Notes: a model not told the origin generated them from the letters alone. Shown: positions 8,143 to 16,039, numbered from the stretch's first letter. The stretch: 23,182 nucleotides of DNA from Flavisolibacter sp. (GCA_013695175.1 JACDAZ010000392.1:1-23182); one strand, 5' to 3'. Numbers and translations: made by a program.

Positions 8143-9648
8143 TTAGGACAAGGTATAAATTGTATGGTATTTATCCAAGATATGAGCAATAAAATGTCGG
8201 GCATCCAAACCTGAACCGGTTATTGTTCTGCAAAGTTCCTCACTTGTATGCATCCTTCCCTTTATATGAATATTCAGTCGCAGCCATTGGAGAAGAGGTT
8301 GCATATTACCTGTTTTTAAATGCTCATCTAAATTTTTAATCTGAACTTTTGCTGCTGCAAAAAATTGAGCAGCATAAAAACTTCCTAAACTGTAAGTAGG
8401 AAAATATCCAAAACTGCCATGACTCCAATGCACATCCTGCAAACAACCTTGTTTATCATCTGTCACTTTCACTTTTAAAATTTTTTGGTATTGCTCATTC
8501 CAGAATTCCTTTATATCAGTTGCTTTTAAAGATCCTTCTATTAATTTTTTTTCTAATTCATAACGTATAAAAACATGAAGATGATAAGTTATTTCATCTG
8601 CTTCAGTTCTTACAAGAGAGGGGTAAACTTTATTGATTGACTTATAAAAATCCAGCAGGTTTACTGATGATAATTGATTTTCAAATTTTTGTTGTAATTG
8701 TGGATAAAAATGTTCCCAAAACTGCAAACTTCTCCCCACGTGATTTTCCCAAAGCCTGGATTGTGACTCATGAATACTATATGAACATGCTTCTCCCAAT
8801 GGTAATCCATATTGTTCTTTTGGAAGTCCCTGTTCATATAAAGCATGGCCAACTTCATGTATACAGCTCCAGGTCATATTTCCGAAATCATTTTCGTCGA
8901 TTCTTGTAGTGATGCGTACATCGTCCGGATTAAAACTTATACTAAAAGGATGTTCACTTAAATCCTGTCTGCCGGCAGAATCATCAAATTGTAATTTTTT
9001 TAATAAATAAAGACTCCAGTCCCATTGTTGTTGTTTAGGAAAGTATTTTGTTAGAAAGGAATTATCTGGTTGTGGGCTTTCTAATATTTGATGTATTATG
9101 GGTTCTAATGCAGGTAAAATATCAGCAAATGTTTTATCAATTAATATAACAGTAGCTCCCTTTTCATATTCATTCAATAAAGAATCATAGGGATGTTCTT
9201 TATATCCTAATAAATCAGCTTCCTGTTTTTTTAAATCCACAAGTAGTTTCAAATCTTTTTCAAATACTGAAAACGAATTTTGCTTACGTGATTCTATCCA
9301 GGTATGATAAGTTTTATTTGTTTGTTCAGCAAGCCTGCGAACAAATTCAGATGTATATTTTTTATTTTTTTCATAATCCTCCAGGGTCAGTTGAACATTT
9401 CTTTTTTCTTCAATGGTAAGATCTTCCCTGGTATGTAATTCTTTTATTGTTGCACCCAAAACATCATCATTAAATAAACTATGTGCTATTTGAGAAAGAG
9501 TACTTATTTGTTGTCCTCTGAATGTCGCTCCTTTTTGAGGTAAATAAGTTTCCTGATCCCATTGCAGAACAGCTGTTGCATGTTTTACATCTGCAATTTT
9601 TCTCATCTTTTCTTTATAAAGAGAATAAAGTTCCTGTGTTGTTTGCAT
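8143..9648 (-). CDS. M32 family (Taq-type) metallocarboxypeptidase
   Basis: Cytoplasmic zinc carboxypeptidase that trims C-terminal residues from peptides. At 501 residues it has the usual family length, and the known M32 motifs appear in order: HPF; DVRITTR (the DxRxT motif); the zinc-binding HEVGH with H264, E265 and H268; HESQSRLWEN; VRTEAD; and GCLQDVHWSHGSFGYFP near residue 405. The N-terminal segment with LQWDQETYLP is also typical. The start ATG 9648 lies 31 bases after the YitT-type gene and is preceded by a TAGTTTTG element that could provide its own promoter with almost no leader. Together with the lipoprotein downstream it forms a minus-strand cluster, though a functional link between the three is not obvious. 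Likely housekeeping peptide turnover. Confidence 0.96.
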   Translation of the reverse strand: MQTTQELYSLYKEKMRKIADVKHATAVLQWDQETYLPQKGATFRGQQISTLSQIAHSLFNDDVLGATIKELHTREDLTIEEKRNVQLTLEDYEKNKKYTSEFVRRLAEQTNKTYHTWIESRKQNSFSVFEKDLKLLVDLKKQEADLLGYKEHPYDSLLNEYEKGATVILIDKTFADILPALEPIIHQILESPQPDNSFLTKYFPKQQQWDWSLYLLKKLQFDDSAGRQDLSEHPFSISFNPDDVRITTRIDENDFGNMTWSCIHEVGHALYEQGLPKEQYGLPLGEACSYSIHESQSRLWENHVGRSLQFWEHFYPQLQQKFENQLSSVNLLDFYKSINKVYPSLVRTEADEITYHLHVFIRYELEKKLIEGSLKATDIKEFWNEQYQKILKVKVTDDKQGCLQDVHWSHGSFGYFPTYSLGSFYAAQFFAAAKVQIKNLDEHLKTGNMQPLLQWLRLNIHIKGRMHTSEELCRTITGSGLDARHFIAHILDKYHTIYTLS

Positions 9649-9655
9649 GGGGCGG

Positions 9656-9663
9656 CAAAACTA
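9656..9663 (-). promoter_or_regulatory. Possible -7 element upstream of the M32 peptidase
   Basis: On the minus strand the sequence TAGTTTTG matches the Bacteroidota -7 consensus TAnnTTTG and continues as GCCGCCCC directly into the ATG at 9648. A start six to eight bases downstream would give an almost leaderless message. No clear -33 TTTG is seen at 19-21 bases, so this is tentative. Confidence 0.35.
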
Positions 9664-9679
9664 TTAAAAGCTTGTGTAC

Positions 9680-10585
9680 TTAGCTATTATTTCCTGTCTT
9701 CATCTTTTTTAGCGGAAGTTTTTTTACCATGCCACCTCTTGTATCTTTTATACTTTGTAATACAATAAATGCAGTTCTGTCAATTTTTTCTATTTCATGT
9801 ACCAGCCTGTTTACTTCCAACCTGGTGATAACCGTGTAAAGTATATCATTTGAAAATTCATTTTCACCTCTTTTACCAAATCCTTTTTTACCTGCATATA
9901 TGGTTAACCCTCTGCCCAATTTATTTTGAATCATATCTGCAATTTGGCGGTTGCGGGATGAAACTATAGTTACTCCTGTAAATTCTTCTATGCCTTCTAA
10001 AATAAAATCTACTGTTTTTGAAGCAGACAAATAGGTAAGGATAGAGTACAGTGCAATTTCTATGGATAATAAATAAGCTGCTACCGAAAAAATAATGATA
10101 TTAAATACTAAAATAAAATCACCAACAGAGAGGCTGCTGTTTCTATTTAAGTAAATAGCTAAAACCTCAGTTCCATCAATTACTCCACCTCCCCTTATAG
10201 CCATACCAATACCTACCCCTAAAAAGAAGCCGCCAAAAACGGCAACTAAAACTTTATCATCTGTTACTACAGGATAAGGAATAAAGGCCACAGCAATGGC
10301 TAAAGCAATAATGGCAATAATACTTCTGAGGCTAAAATTGCGGCTAATTTGCCTGTAACCGAGTAAGAGGAAAGGCAGATTGACGCCTATTATAAGAAAA
10401 GATAATGGCAGGTTGGTTTGATGATTAATAAGCAGAGAAATACCCATAGCACCACCATCTACAAAGCCATTTGGGAGTAAAAAACCTTTCAATCCGAAAC
10501 CGGCAGAAAGTACACCTACTGCTACTTGAAATATATCCCGGGCCTGGTAACCTATGTAACTTCTTAATTTTCTGGCAGCACGCAT
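9680..10585 (-). CDS. YitT family membrane protein with C-terminal DUF2179 domain
   Basis: Integral inner-membrane protein of unknown substrate. The N-terminal two-thirds (about residues 15-190) holds five or six hydrophobic segments with the family sequences LPNGFVDGGAMGISLL and GGGVIDGTEVLA; the remaining soluble domain, about 200-290, with TGVTIVSSRN and ILYTVITRLE, matches DUF2179, a small ferredoxin-like or PII-like fold. The length of 301 agrees with the family (about 280-300). A purine-rich AAGGA lies nine bases before the ATG at 10585. The frame remains open upstream for 32 more codons back to a TAA at 10684-10682, and that segment looks protein-like, so the N-terminus may be longer through a non-ATG start. 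It diverges from the NIF3-type gene and is followed after 31 bases by the M32 peptidase. Function in these organisms is not established. Confidence 0.9.
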   Translation of the reverse strand: MRAARKLRSYIGYQARDIFQVAVGVLSAGFGLKGFLLPNGFVDGGAMGISLLINHQTNLPLSFLIIGVNLPFLLLGYRQISRNFSLRSIIAIIALAIAVAFIPYPVVTDDKVLVAVFGGFFLGVGIGMAIRGGGVIDGTEVLAIYLNRNSSLSVGDFILVFNIIIFSVAAYLLSIEIALYSILTYLSASKTVDFILEGIEEFTGVTIVSSRNRQIADMIQNKLGRGLTIYAGKKGFGKRGENEFSNDILYTVITRLEVNRLVHEIEKIDRTAFIVLQSIKDTRGGMVKKLPLKKMKTGNNS

Positions 10586-10702
10586 TCTTCTTATTCCTTC
10601 TTCAGATCGGTCGTATCTGGGACGGAAAGCGTTTCCTATTCTGGTAATGATATCGTCAAACTGGGGCTTCAGAAATGAACTTTAATTAGATTGCATAATA
10701 AA

Positions 10703-10710
10703 CAAAATTA
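10703..10710 (-). promoter_or_regulatory. Possible -7 element for the YitT-type gene
   Basis: On the minus strand TAATTTTG fits TAnnTTTG exactly. A start site about seven bases on would fall near 10696. The sequence is AT-rich and no -33 TTTG accompanies it, so it may be chance. Confidence 0.25.
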
Positions 10711-10715
10711 AGGAG
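10710..10715 (+). promoter_or_regulatory. Shine-Dalgarno-like site for the NIF3-type gene
   Basis: AAGGAG lies eight bases before ATG 10724. It is worth noting because most genes in this window lack such a site; it also fixes the start codon. Confidence 0.5.
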
Positions 10716-10723
10716 CTGTAAAT

Positions 10724-11824
10724 ATGAAGATTAAAGATATTATAGCCAGTATAGAAATTTTTGCATCCCCTGAACTACAGGAAGATTATGATAATGCAGG
10801 TTTAATAACTGGTAGGAAAGAATGGGATTGTACCGGTGTTGTTTGTGCCCTTGATGTAACAGTTGAGGTAGTTCGGGAAGCAGTAAGTAAGAATTGTAAT
10901 CTCATTGTAGTTCATCATCCCATAATATTCAAAGGAGTTAAAAGAATTAATGGAAATAATTATGTAGAACAGGTAATTATTGAAGCCATCAAAAATGATA
11001 TGGCTATTTATGCAGCACATACTAATTTGGATAATGTAGTGCTGGGTGTAAATGGAAAAATTGCTGAATTATTAAAACTTCAGAATATGTCAATCCTGGC
11101 GCCAAAACAAAATGTATTGCGGCGGCTAATAACCTTTGCACCCCAAGACAAAGCTGAAGAAGTAAGGAAAGCCGTTTTTGCAGCAGGTGCCGGACATATT
11201 GGAAACTATTCAGAATGTAGTTTTAACAGCGAGGGAATAGGAACCTTTAAAGCTGAAAAAGGAGCAGACCCTCATGTAGGTGAAGTGGGTGAGAGACACC
11301 ATGAAAAAGAAACAAAAATTGAAATGGTATATCCTGCCTACCTGGAGAAGCAGGTGGTAAAAGCTTTGGTTGAAGGTCACCCTTATGAAGAGGTAGCTTA
11401 TGATATTTTCACCATGAACAATGTACAATATGGTATTGGGGCAGGTATTATAGGTGAATTAAAGGAGCCAGTAGAAGAAAAAGATTTTTTGAAATTTGTT
11501 AAAGAAACTTTTAAGCTTAAAACATTTAAACATACCAATCTCACAGGACGGCGGGTTAAGAGAATTGCTATTTGTGGGGGTGCCGGTAGTTTTTTAATTC
11601 GTACAGCTTTGGCAAAAGGTGCGGATGTTTATATAAGTGCTGATATAAAATATCATGAGTTTTTTGATGCAGAAGGTAAAATGATTATAGCCGATATTGG
11701 GCATTATGAAAGTGAACAATTTACTGTAGACCTGTTGCATGAGCTGATAGTACAAAAATTTCCTACCTTTGCCGTCCTAAAAACAGCAGTAAACACAAAT
11801 CCTGTTCAATATTTTATAGAGTAA
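10724..11824 (+). CDS. NIF3/DUF34 family dinuclear metal-center protein (YqfO-like)
   Basis: Member of the NIF3 family, toroid-forming proteins with a two-metal site on each subunit; often labelled GTP cyclohydrolase 1 type 2 homologue, but the physiological reaction is unsettled. Metal-site motifs are visible: the histidine pair H64-H65 in VVHHPIIFKGVKR, AHTNLDNV, and near the C-terminus the ADIGHYESEQ segment. At 366 residues it is the long form with an inserted alpha/beta domain (about 120-235, including GAGHIGNYSECSF and HPYEEVAYDI) like the PII/CutA-like insert of Bacillus YqfO. A good AAGGAG precedes the start. The zinc-ribbon coiled-coil gene follows 133 bases later on the same strand; these two families often sit side by side in bacteria, which suggests a shared task not yet defined. 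Confidence 0.94.
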   Translation: MKIKDIIASIEIFASPELQEDYDNAGLITGRKEWDCTGVVCALDVTVEVVREAVSKNCNLIVVHHPIIFKGVKRINGNNYVEQVIIEAIKNDMAIYAAHTNLDNVVLGVNGKIAELLKLQNMSILAPKQNVLRRLITFAPQDKAEEVRKAVFAAGAGHIGNYSECSFNSEGIGTFKAEKGADPHVGEVGERHHEKETKIEMVYPAYLEKQVVKALVEGHPYEEVAYDIFTMNNVQYGIGAGIIGELKEPVEEKDFLKFVKETFKLKTFKHTNLTGRRVKRIAICGGAGSFLIRTALAKGADVYISADIKYHEFFDAEGKMIIADIGHYESEQFTVDLLHELIVQKFPTFAVLKTAVNTNPVQYFIE

Positions 11825-11957
11825 GGTTTTATGGCTGCTGATTTTTTGTGAAATAATGCTTCCAGCATGGGATCATTGTTGCACAAAACAGGTAATAAAT
11901 TAAAAATACAATTGGAAGCCTTCAAAAACACCTTCCAGGTTCAAACTATAACAAAAT

Positions 11958-12713
11958 ATGGCAAACGTTAAAGAATATTCAGTAGAAGAAAAACTCGCAT
12001 CCCTTGTAAATCTTCAAAAAGTAGATTCCAAATTAGATGAAATTCGCATTTTAAAAGGAGAGCTTCCTATGGAAGTAGCTGACCTTGAAGATGAAATTCA
12101 GGGTTTACATGCACGTCATCTTCGTATTGAAGAAGAAATAAATGGGATAACTGAATTTATTGAGCAAAAGAAGGAAGCAATCAAAGAAGCACAGGCTCTT
12201 ATAAAAAAGTATGAAAAGCAAAGCGAGAATGTAAAGAACAACAGGGAATTTGAAGCCATCAATAAAGAGATGGAAATGCAGCAATTGGAAATTAAACTTT
12301 GCGAAAAGCATATAAAAGATGCCAATGTTGAAATTTCTGAAAAAGCAGTAGCATTAGAAAAAGCAAAAAAAGCTTTATCATCAAAAGAAGGTGTGCTCTC
12401 TTCAAAAAAAGGTGAACTGGAAAAAATAATTACCACTACAGAGAAAGAAGAAAAAGTTTTTAATAAATCGTCTGAAGAAGCCAGGCAAGCTGTTGACCCA
12501 CGACTTTTGGCCAGCTATGAAAAAATCAGAAAAAATTATAGGAACGGTTTAGCTGTTGTACCGGTAGAAAGAGATGCCTGCGGTGGATGTTTTTATTCAA
12601 TTCCTCCTCAAAAGCAAAGTGAGATAAGGCAACATAAAAAAGTAATGGTTTGTGAAAACTGTGGTCGTATTTTAGTTGATTCTGAACTGGCTGATACTAT
12701 AGAAGTAAAATAA
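11958..12713 (+). CDS. Coiled-coil protein with C-terminal C4 zinc ribbon (COG1579/DUF164 type)
   Basis: A 251-residue soluble protein: residues about 10-190 are highly charged Glu/Lys-rich heptads predicted to form a long coiled-coil hairpin, and the last 50 residues carry a zinc ribbon with ligands C208, C211 (CGGC) and C232, C235 (CENC). The stretch GLAVVPVERDACGGC is characteristic of the family. Its biochemical role is unknown; nucleic-acid or protein binding through the ribbon is often supposed. It follows the NIF3-type gene in the same direction, an arrangement found in many phyla, and is closed by a strong terminator. Start ATG 11958 gives MANVKEYSVEEKLASL, a usual beginning. Confidence 0.9.
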   Translation: MANVKEYSVEEKLASLVNLQKVDSKLDEIRILKGELPMEVADLEDEIQGLHARHLRIEEEINGITEFIEQKKEAIKEAQALIKKYEKQSENVKNNREFEAINKEMEMQQLEIKLCEKHIKDANVEISEKAVALEKAKKALSSKEGVLSSKKGELEKIITTTEKEEKVFNKSSEEARQAVDPRLLASYEKIRKNYRNGLAVVPVERDACGGCFYSIPPQKQSEIRQHKKVMVCENCGRILVDSELADTIEVK

Positions 12714-12731
12714 TTTTATTATATATATTTT

Positions 12732-12763
12732 AAACCCCTGGTTCTTTTATCAGGGGTTTTTTT
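12732..12763 (+). terminator. Rho-independent terminator after the zinc-ribbon gene
   Basis: Nine-base stem AAACCCCTG (12732-12740) with CAGGGGTTT (12751-12759), ten-base loop, then a run of Ts to 12763. It ends the NIF3/zinc-ribbon unit and separates it from recN. Confidence 0.9.
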
Positions 12764-12830
12764 ATACCCGATAATCTTTATAAAATATTTCGTCAGTAAA
12801 ACAGGATTTACTTTAATTTGTCCATTCAAT

Positions 12831-14489
12831 ATGCTTTATAAATTATCCATTCACAATTATGCTATTATTGATGAACTGGAAATTTCATTTGCCTCCAGTT
12901 TAAGTGTAATTACAGGCGAAACCGGTGCCGGTAAATCTATTATTGTTGGTGCTTTAGGATTAATACTTGGCGAGCGTGCCGATACGGGTGTTTTATTAAA
13001 CAGAGATAAGAAGTGTATCGTTGAAGGAACTTTTAATTACAATGGATCAAACAAAAATGTAATTCAGTTTTTAAAAAATCATGAATTAGATGATCAGGAT
13101 GAAGTAGTAGTCAGGCGTGAAATATCGCCAAATGGAAAATCAAGGGCATTTATAAATGATACCCCAGTGAATCTTCATCAATTAAATCAACTTGGTAAAA
13201 TATTGGTAGACCTGCACCAGCAATTTGATACGCAGGAATTGGGAGAAAGTAGTTTTCAGAGGGAAGTACTGGATGCTTTAGCAGGCAATGCTTCCTTAAT
13301 CAAAAATTATCAGCTCCTGTTTCAACAATCTCAGGAACTAAAAAAACAATTATACCAGCTACGGGAGCAAAAAACCAATTTTAATAAGGAATACGACTAT
13401 TATCAATTTCAATATAATGAATTAGAAGAAGTTGCACTAAAGCCAAATGAATTAGAAGAAATTGAACAGGAATTAAAAATGCTTTCTAATGCTGAAGGAA
13501 TAAAAACAGCATTGGCAAAAGCATATTTTGATCTTGAGGAAGGCGATGATCCGGTTGTAAAAAAAATTAAAACTATCATTTCAGGGTTTAATCAATACCA
13601 GGATATACATCCACAATTGCCTTCTGTTATAGAACGTTTACAATCCCTCCAAATAGAATTACAGGACCTTGCTGACGAAGTAAATAGAATTAACAATCAT
13701 ATTGATGCAGATGCCAAGAAAACAGAATTGCTGACAGAGAGATTGTCGGCGGGGTATAAGTTGCTTAAGAAGCATAATGTAAAGTTTACAATCGATTTAA
13801 TTTCCATTCAAAATCAACTACAGGAAAAGTTAACTGCGGTTTTATTGATTGATGATAAAATTGAAACTATTGAAAGGAGTTATGGCGAAATTTTGATAAA
13901 AGTTGAAGAAATTGCAGAAAAATTATCGGCGCTTCGTAAGGCACAAATAAAACCATTGGATCAACAGGTACATAAATTGCTGGTGCAGGTAGGAATGCCA
14001 AATGCCAGATTAAAGGTTGAAATAAAACCTTCAACGCTGAATGCCTTTGGAAAAGATGAAATAGAATTTCTATTTGATGCCAATAAAAGCAATCAATTTC
14101 AACCCTTACGTAAAGTAGCCAGCGGTGGTGAATTAAGTCGATTGATGCTTTGTATAAAATCTTTAATTGCCAGATCAATGAAACTTCCTACTCTTATTTT
14201 TGATGAAATAGATTCAGGAATTTCCGGTGAAGCAGCAAAACAGGTTGGCGTTATTATGAAAGACCTCTCACAGGTTTTACAGGTAATTTGTATAACACAT
14301 CAACCACAAATAGCAGGCAAGGCCGATGCACATTTTATGGTTTATAAAGCTATAAAAGGAGATGCAATCACTACAGGTGTATCCAAATTAACAATCGATG
14401 AACGAATAGTAGCCATAGCAAAAATGTTGAGTGGTGAAAAACCAACTGCGGCGGCTCTTGAAAATGCAAGAGAAATGGTTATGAATTAA
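12831..14489 (+). CDS. recN: DNA repair ATPase RecN
   Basis: SMC-like ATPase acting in recombinational repair of double-strand breaks on the nucleoid. It has an N-terminal Walker A motif GETGAGKS (residues 29-36), a long central coiled coil (about 150-370), and C-terminal ABC signature ASGGELSRL with Walker B LIFDEIDSGISGEAA, followed by the histidine switch ITHQPQIA. Its 552 residues are essentially the length of E. coli RecN. There is no recognisable LexA box in the 67 bases after the preceding terminator; a near-match to the -7 element, TTAATTTG, occurs at 12813-12820, so an independent promoter is plausible. The small membrane-protein gene begins three bases after its stop, implying co-transcription. 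Confidence 0.97.
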   Translation: MLYKLSIHNYAIIDELEISFASSLSVITGETGAGKSIIVGALGLILGERADTGVLLNRDKKCIVEGTFNYNGSNKNVIQFLKNHELDDQDEVVVRREISPNGKSRAFINDTPVNLHQLNQLGKILVDLHQQFDTQELGESSFQREVLDALAGNASLIKNYQLLFQQSQELKKQLYQLREQKTNFNKEYDYYQFQYNELEEVALKPNELEEIEQELKMLSNAEGIKTALAKAYFDLEEGDDPVVKKIKTIISGFNQYQDIHPQLPSVIERLQSLQIELQDLADEVNRINNHIDADAKKTELLTERLSAGYKLLKKHNVKFTIDLISIQNQLQEKLTAVLLIDDKIETIERSYGEILIKVEEIAEKLSALRKAQIKPLDQQVHKLLVQVGMPNARLKVEIKPSTLNAFGKDEIEFLFDANKSNQFQPLRKVASGGELSRLMLCIKSLIARSMKLPTLIFDEIDSGISGEAAKQVGVIMKDLSQVLQVICITHQPQIAGKADAHFMVYKAIKGDAITTGVSKLTIDERIVAIAKMLSGEKPTAAALENAREMVMN

Positions 14490-14492
14490 TAC

Positions 14493-14711
14493 ATGGTGGT
14501 GAAACTTCAAAAGCTTTTGATTATAGCAGTAATATTACTTTCACTAATTCCTGCTGCATATATAAATAATTGGTTACTACAACTCATTCAACCCCGCAAA
14601 TCATTTGGGGCATTTATGTTATACATATTTGCAAGTCTTTCTTTAATTTTTATTTATACTTTTCTTCTAATAACCATAATTATAAAGTTGTTTCCTCAGG
14701 CAAAGGGATAA
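14493..14711 (+). CDS. Small two-helix membrane protein, unknown function
   Basis: I do not recognise this 72-residue protein. It contains two hydrophobic segments, roughly residues 7-27 and 38-66, joined by a short loop with QPRKSFG, and a basic start (MVVKLQK), so both termini are probably cytoplasmic. The second segment is long and could carry on past the membrane. It begins three bases after the recN stop and ends 32 bases before fabI, in the same direction, and fills the gap almost completely, which favours a real gene over a chance frame. Translational coupling to recN is likely. No motif suggests a role; a link to membrane lipid synthesis through fabI would be speculation. Confidence 0.65.
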   Translation: MVVKLQKLLIIAVILLSLIPAAYINNWLLQLIQPRKSFGAFMLYIFASLSLIFIYTFLLITIIIKLFPQAKG

Positions 14712-14743
14712 ACAATTATTTTTAGGCCTTTAAAAGAAAAAAA

Positions 14744-15565
14744 ATGGCATATAATCTTTTAGCCGGTAAGAAAGGGATCATTTTCGGTGCTTTGGATGAA
14801 AAATCAATAGCCTGGAAAACAGCTTTAAAATGCCATGAACAAGGTGCTCAACTTGTACTAACCAACGCCCCCGTTGCTCTTCGTATGGGAGAAATAAACA
14901 AACTGGCCGATGCAGTGCAAGCTCCCGTTATTGGTGCCGATGTGACCAATATGGAAGACCTCAAAAATTTGTTTGAAGAATCGCAAAAACAATTTGGTGG
15001 CAAGATTGATTTTATCCTGCACTCAATAGGTATGAGTTTAAATGTCAGAAAAGGTAAGCATTATACAGAAATGAATTACGAGTGGAACCAAAAAACGCTC
15101 GATATTTCTGCCATGAGTCTGCATAGAGTTTTACGTACTGCCTGGGATATGGATGCTATAAATGATTGGGGCAGTGTGATAGCTCTTACTTATATAGCTG
15201 CGCAACGTGTATTTCCGGATTATAATGAAATGGCTGATGCAAAAGCTTTACTGGAGAGTATAACCAGGAGCTTTGGTTATCATTATGGAGTTAAAAAGAA
15301 AATAAGAATAAATACTATATCACAATCTCCAACCCGTACAACTGCCGGCAGTGGTGTAAAAGGTTTTGATGCTTTTATAGATTATGCTGAGAAAATGAGT
15401 CCTTTGGGCAATGCCACAGCTGAAGATTGTGCCAATTACTGCGTTACTATGTTTAGTGATCTTACACGTTATGTAACCATGCAAAACCTGTTTCACGATG
15501 GTGGTTTCAGTTTTACCGGTGTTAGTGAAGCCATTGTAAAATCAATGGGGGAGAGCGAAAATTAA
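14744..15565 (+). CDS. fabI: Enoyl-[acyl-carrier-protein] reductase (NADH), FabI
   Basis: Last step of each cycle in type II fatty-acid synthesis: reduces trans-2-enoyl-ACP to acyl-ACP with NADH, in the cytoplasm. The 273 residues form a short-chain dehydrogenase fold; the cofactor-binding N-terminus reads GIIFGALDEKSIAWKTA. The active site contains Y150 in LTYIAAQRV and the Y160-x6-K167 pair in DYNEMADAK, corresponding to E. coli Y146, Y156 and K163. The rest follows the Bacteroidota form of FabI, with NTISQSPTRTTAGSGVKGF in the substrate-loop region. It follows recN and the small membrane protein and is followed by a palindromic hairpin. Assignment is secure. Confidence 0.97.
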   Translation: MAYNLLAGKKGIIFGALDEKSIAWKTALKCHEQGAQLVLTNAPVALRMGEINKLADAVQAPVIGADVTNMEDLKNLFEESQKQFGGKIDFILHSIGMSLNVRKGKHYTEMNYEWNQKTLDISAMSLHRVLRTAWDMDAINDWGSVIALTYIAAQRVFPDYNEMADAKALLESITRSFGYHYGVKKKIRINTISQSPTRTTAGSGVKGFDAFIDYAEKMSPLGNATAEDCANYCVTMFSDLTRYVTMQNLFHDGGFSFTGVSEAIVKSMGESEN

Positions 15566-15584
15566 AAACCGCCTTAAGGCGGTT
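15557..15584 (-). terminator. Hairpin terminator between fabI and the DUF2795 gene
   Basis: A perfect seven-base stem AACCGCC/GGCGGTT with a TTAA loop (15567-15584) begins two bases after the fabI stop. On the minus strand it is followed by TTTTTAATTTTC, a good U-tract for ending the DUF2795 message; on the plus strand the following sequence AAGAGTTTATATT is only moderately T-rich. It probably serves both convergent genes. Confidence 0.78.
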
Positions 15585-15610
15585 AAGAGTTTATATTAAA
15601 TTCTAGTTTT

Positions 15611-15832
15611 TTAATATTCATCTTCATTGAACATAAAATCTTCCTGAGATGGATAGTCAGGCCAAATATCTTCAATGCTTTCGTATACCTCACCTTCATC
15701 TTCTAATTCCTGAAGATTTTCTACTACTTCAATGGGAGCACCGGAACGAATAGTATAATCAATCAATTCGTCTTTGGTTGCCGGCCAGGGAGCTTCTTCA
15801 AGATAGGAGGCTAATTCTAATGTCCAGAACAT
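15611..15832 (-). CDS. DUF2795 family small acidic protein
   Basis: A 73-residue, strongly acidic soluble protein beginning MFWTLELASYLEEAPWPATK and containing RSGAPIEVVENLQELEDEGE and EDIWPDYPSQEDF. The pattern is that of the DUF2795 family, which is small, common and well conserved in Bacteroidota; the predicted fold is a short helical winged-helix-like unit. Function is unknown. It has no signal peptide or membrane segment. The gene stands alone: convergent with fabI, divergent from the lolD-type gene, with a consensus promoter about 90 bases upstream and a terminator directly downstream. That independent control and the conserved sequence suggest a housekeeping role at appreciable expression (inference). 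Confidence 0.88.
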   Translation of the reverse strand: MFWTLELASYLEEAPWPATKDELIDYTIRSGAPIEVVENLQELEDEGEVYESIEDIWPDYPSQEDFMFNEDEY

Positions 15833-15921
15833 TGTTTATAATGGTTTTATATTGTTTATTGTTTTTATACCTGACTAATTTCTATGCCAAAAAGAAGCAA
15901 GAATTTAGCTCAAAATTCCCG

Positions 15922-15952
15922 CAAATGTAGTCTTATTAACCAATTTTCCAAA
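15922..15952 (-). promoter_or_regulatory. Bacteroidota-type promoter for the DUF2795 gene
   Basis: On the minus strand TTTG (15952-15949), a 19-base spacer and TACATTTG (15929-15922) match the Bacteroidota -33/-7 pattern TTTG...TAnnTTTG. Initiation about seven bases further would give a leader of roughly 80 bases, A-rich near the ATG and without a Shine-Dalgarno. This is the best promoter match in the window. Confidence 0.6.
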
Positions 15953-16039
15953 TGAACCGTTATTTAGCTTTTTCAGCTTTGACCAAAAGAATTTGCTGAA
16001 CAGTATTGTTTGCTGATATTTGAACGAAGAGATAAAGCA

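Noticed and set aside
8133-8204. Longer N-terminus for the lipoprotein (start at 8204)
   Set aside because: It overlaps the end of the M32 peptidase gene and would place the signal peptide and lipobox internally; ATG 8132 gives a canonical lipoprotein start.
11913-11947. Hairpin TGGAAG/CTTCCA and a T-loop-like GGTTCAAAC before the zinc-ribbon gene
   Set aside because: The hairpin has a 13-base loop and no U-tract, and no acceptor, D or anticodon arms can be built around the GGTTCAAAC, so neither a terminator nor a tRNA is supported.
12116-12436. A 106-residue antisense frame within the zinc-ribbon gene
   Set aside because: It is the Ser/Phe-rich mirror of a Glu/Lys-rich coiled coil, a usual shadow of such coding sequence.
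16010-16039. TTG start ten codons upstream for the LolD-type ATPase
   Set aside because: LolD proteins begin close to the [14 protein letters not shown] sequence, and an ATG is available at 16040.
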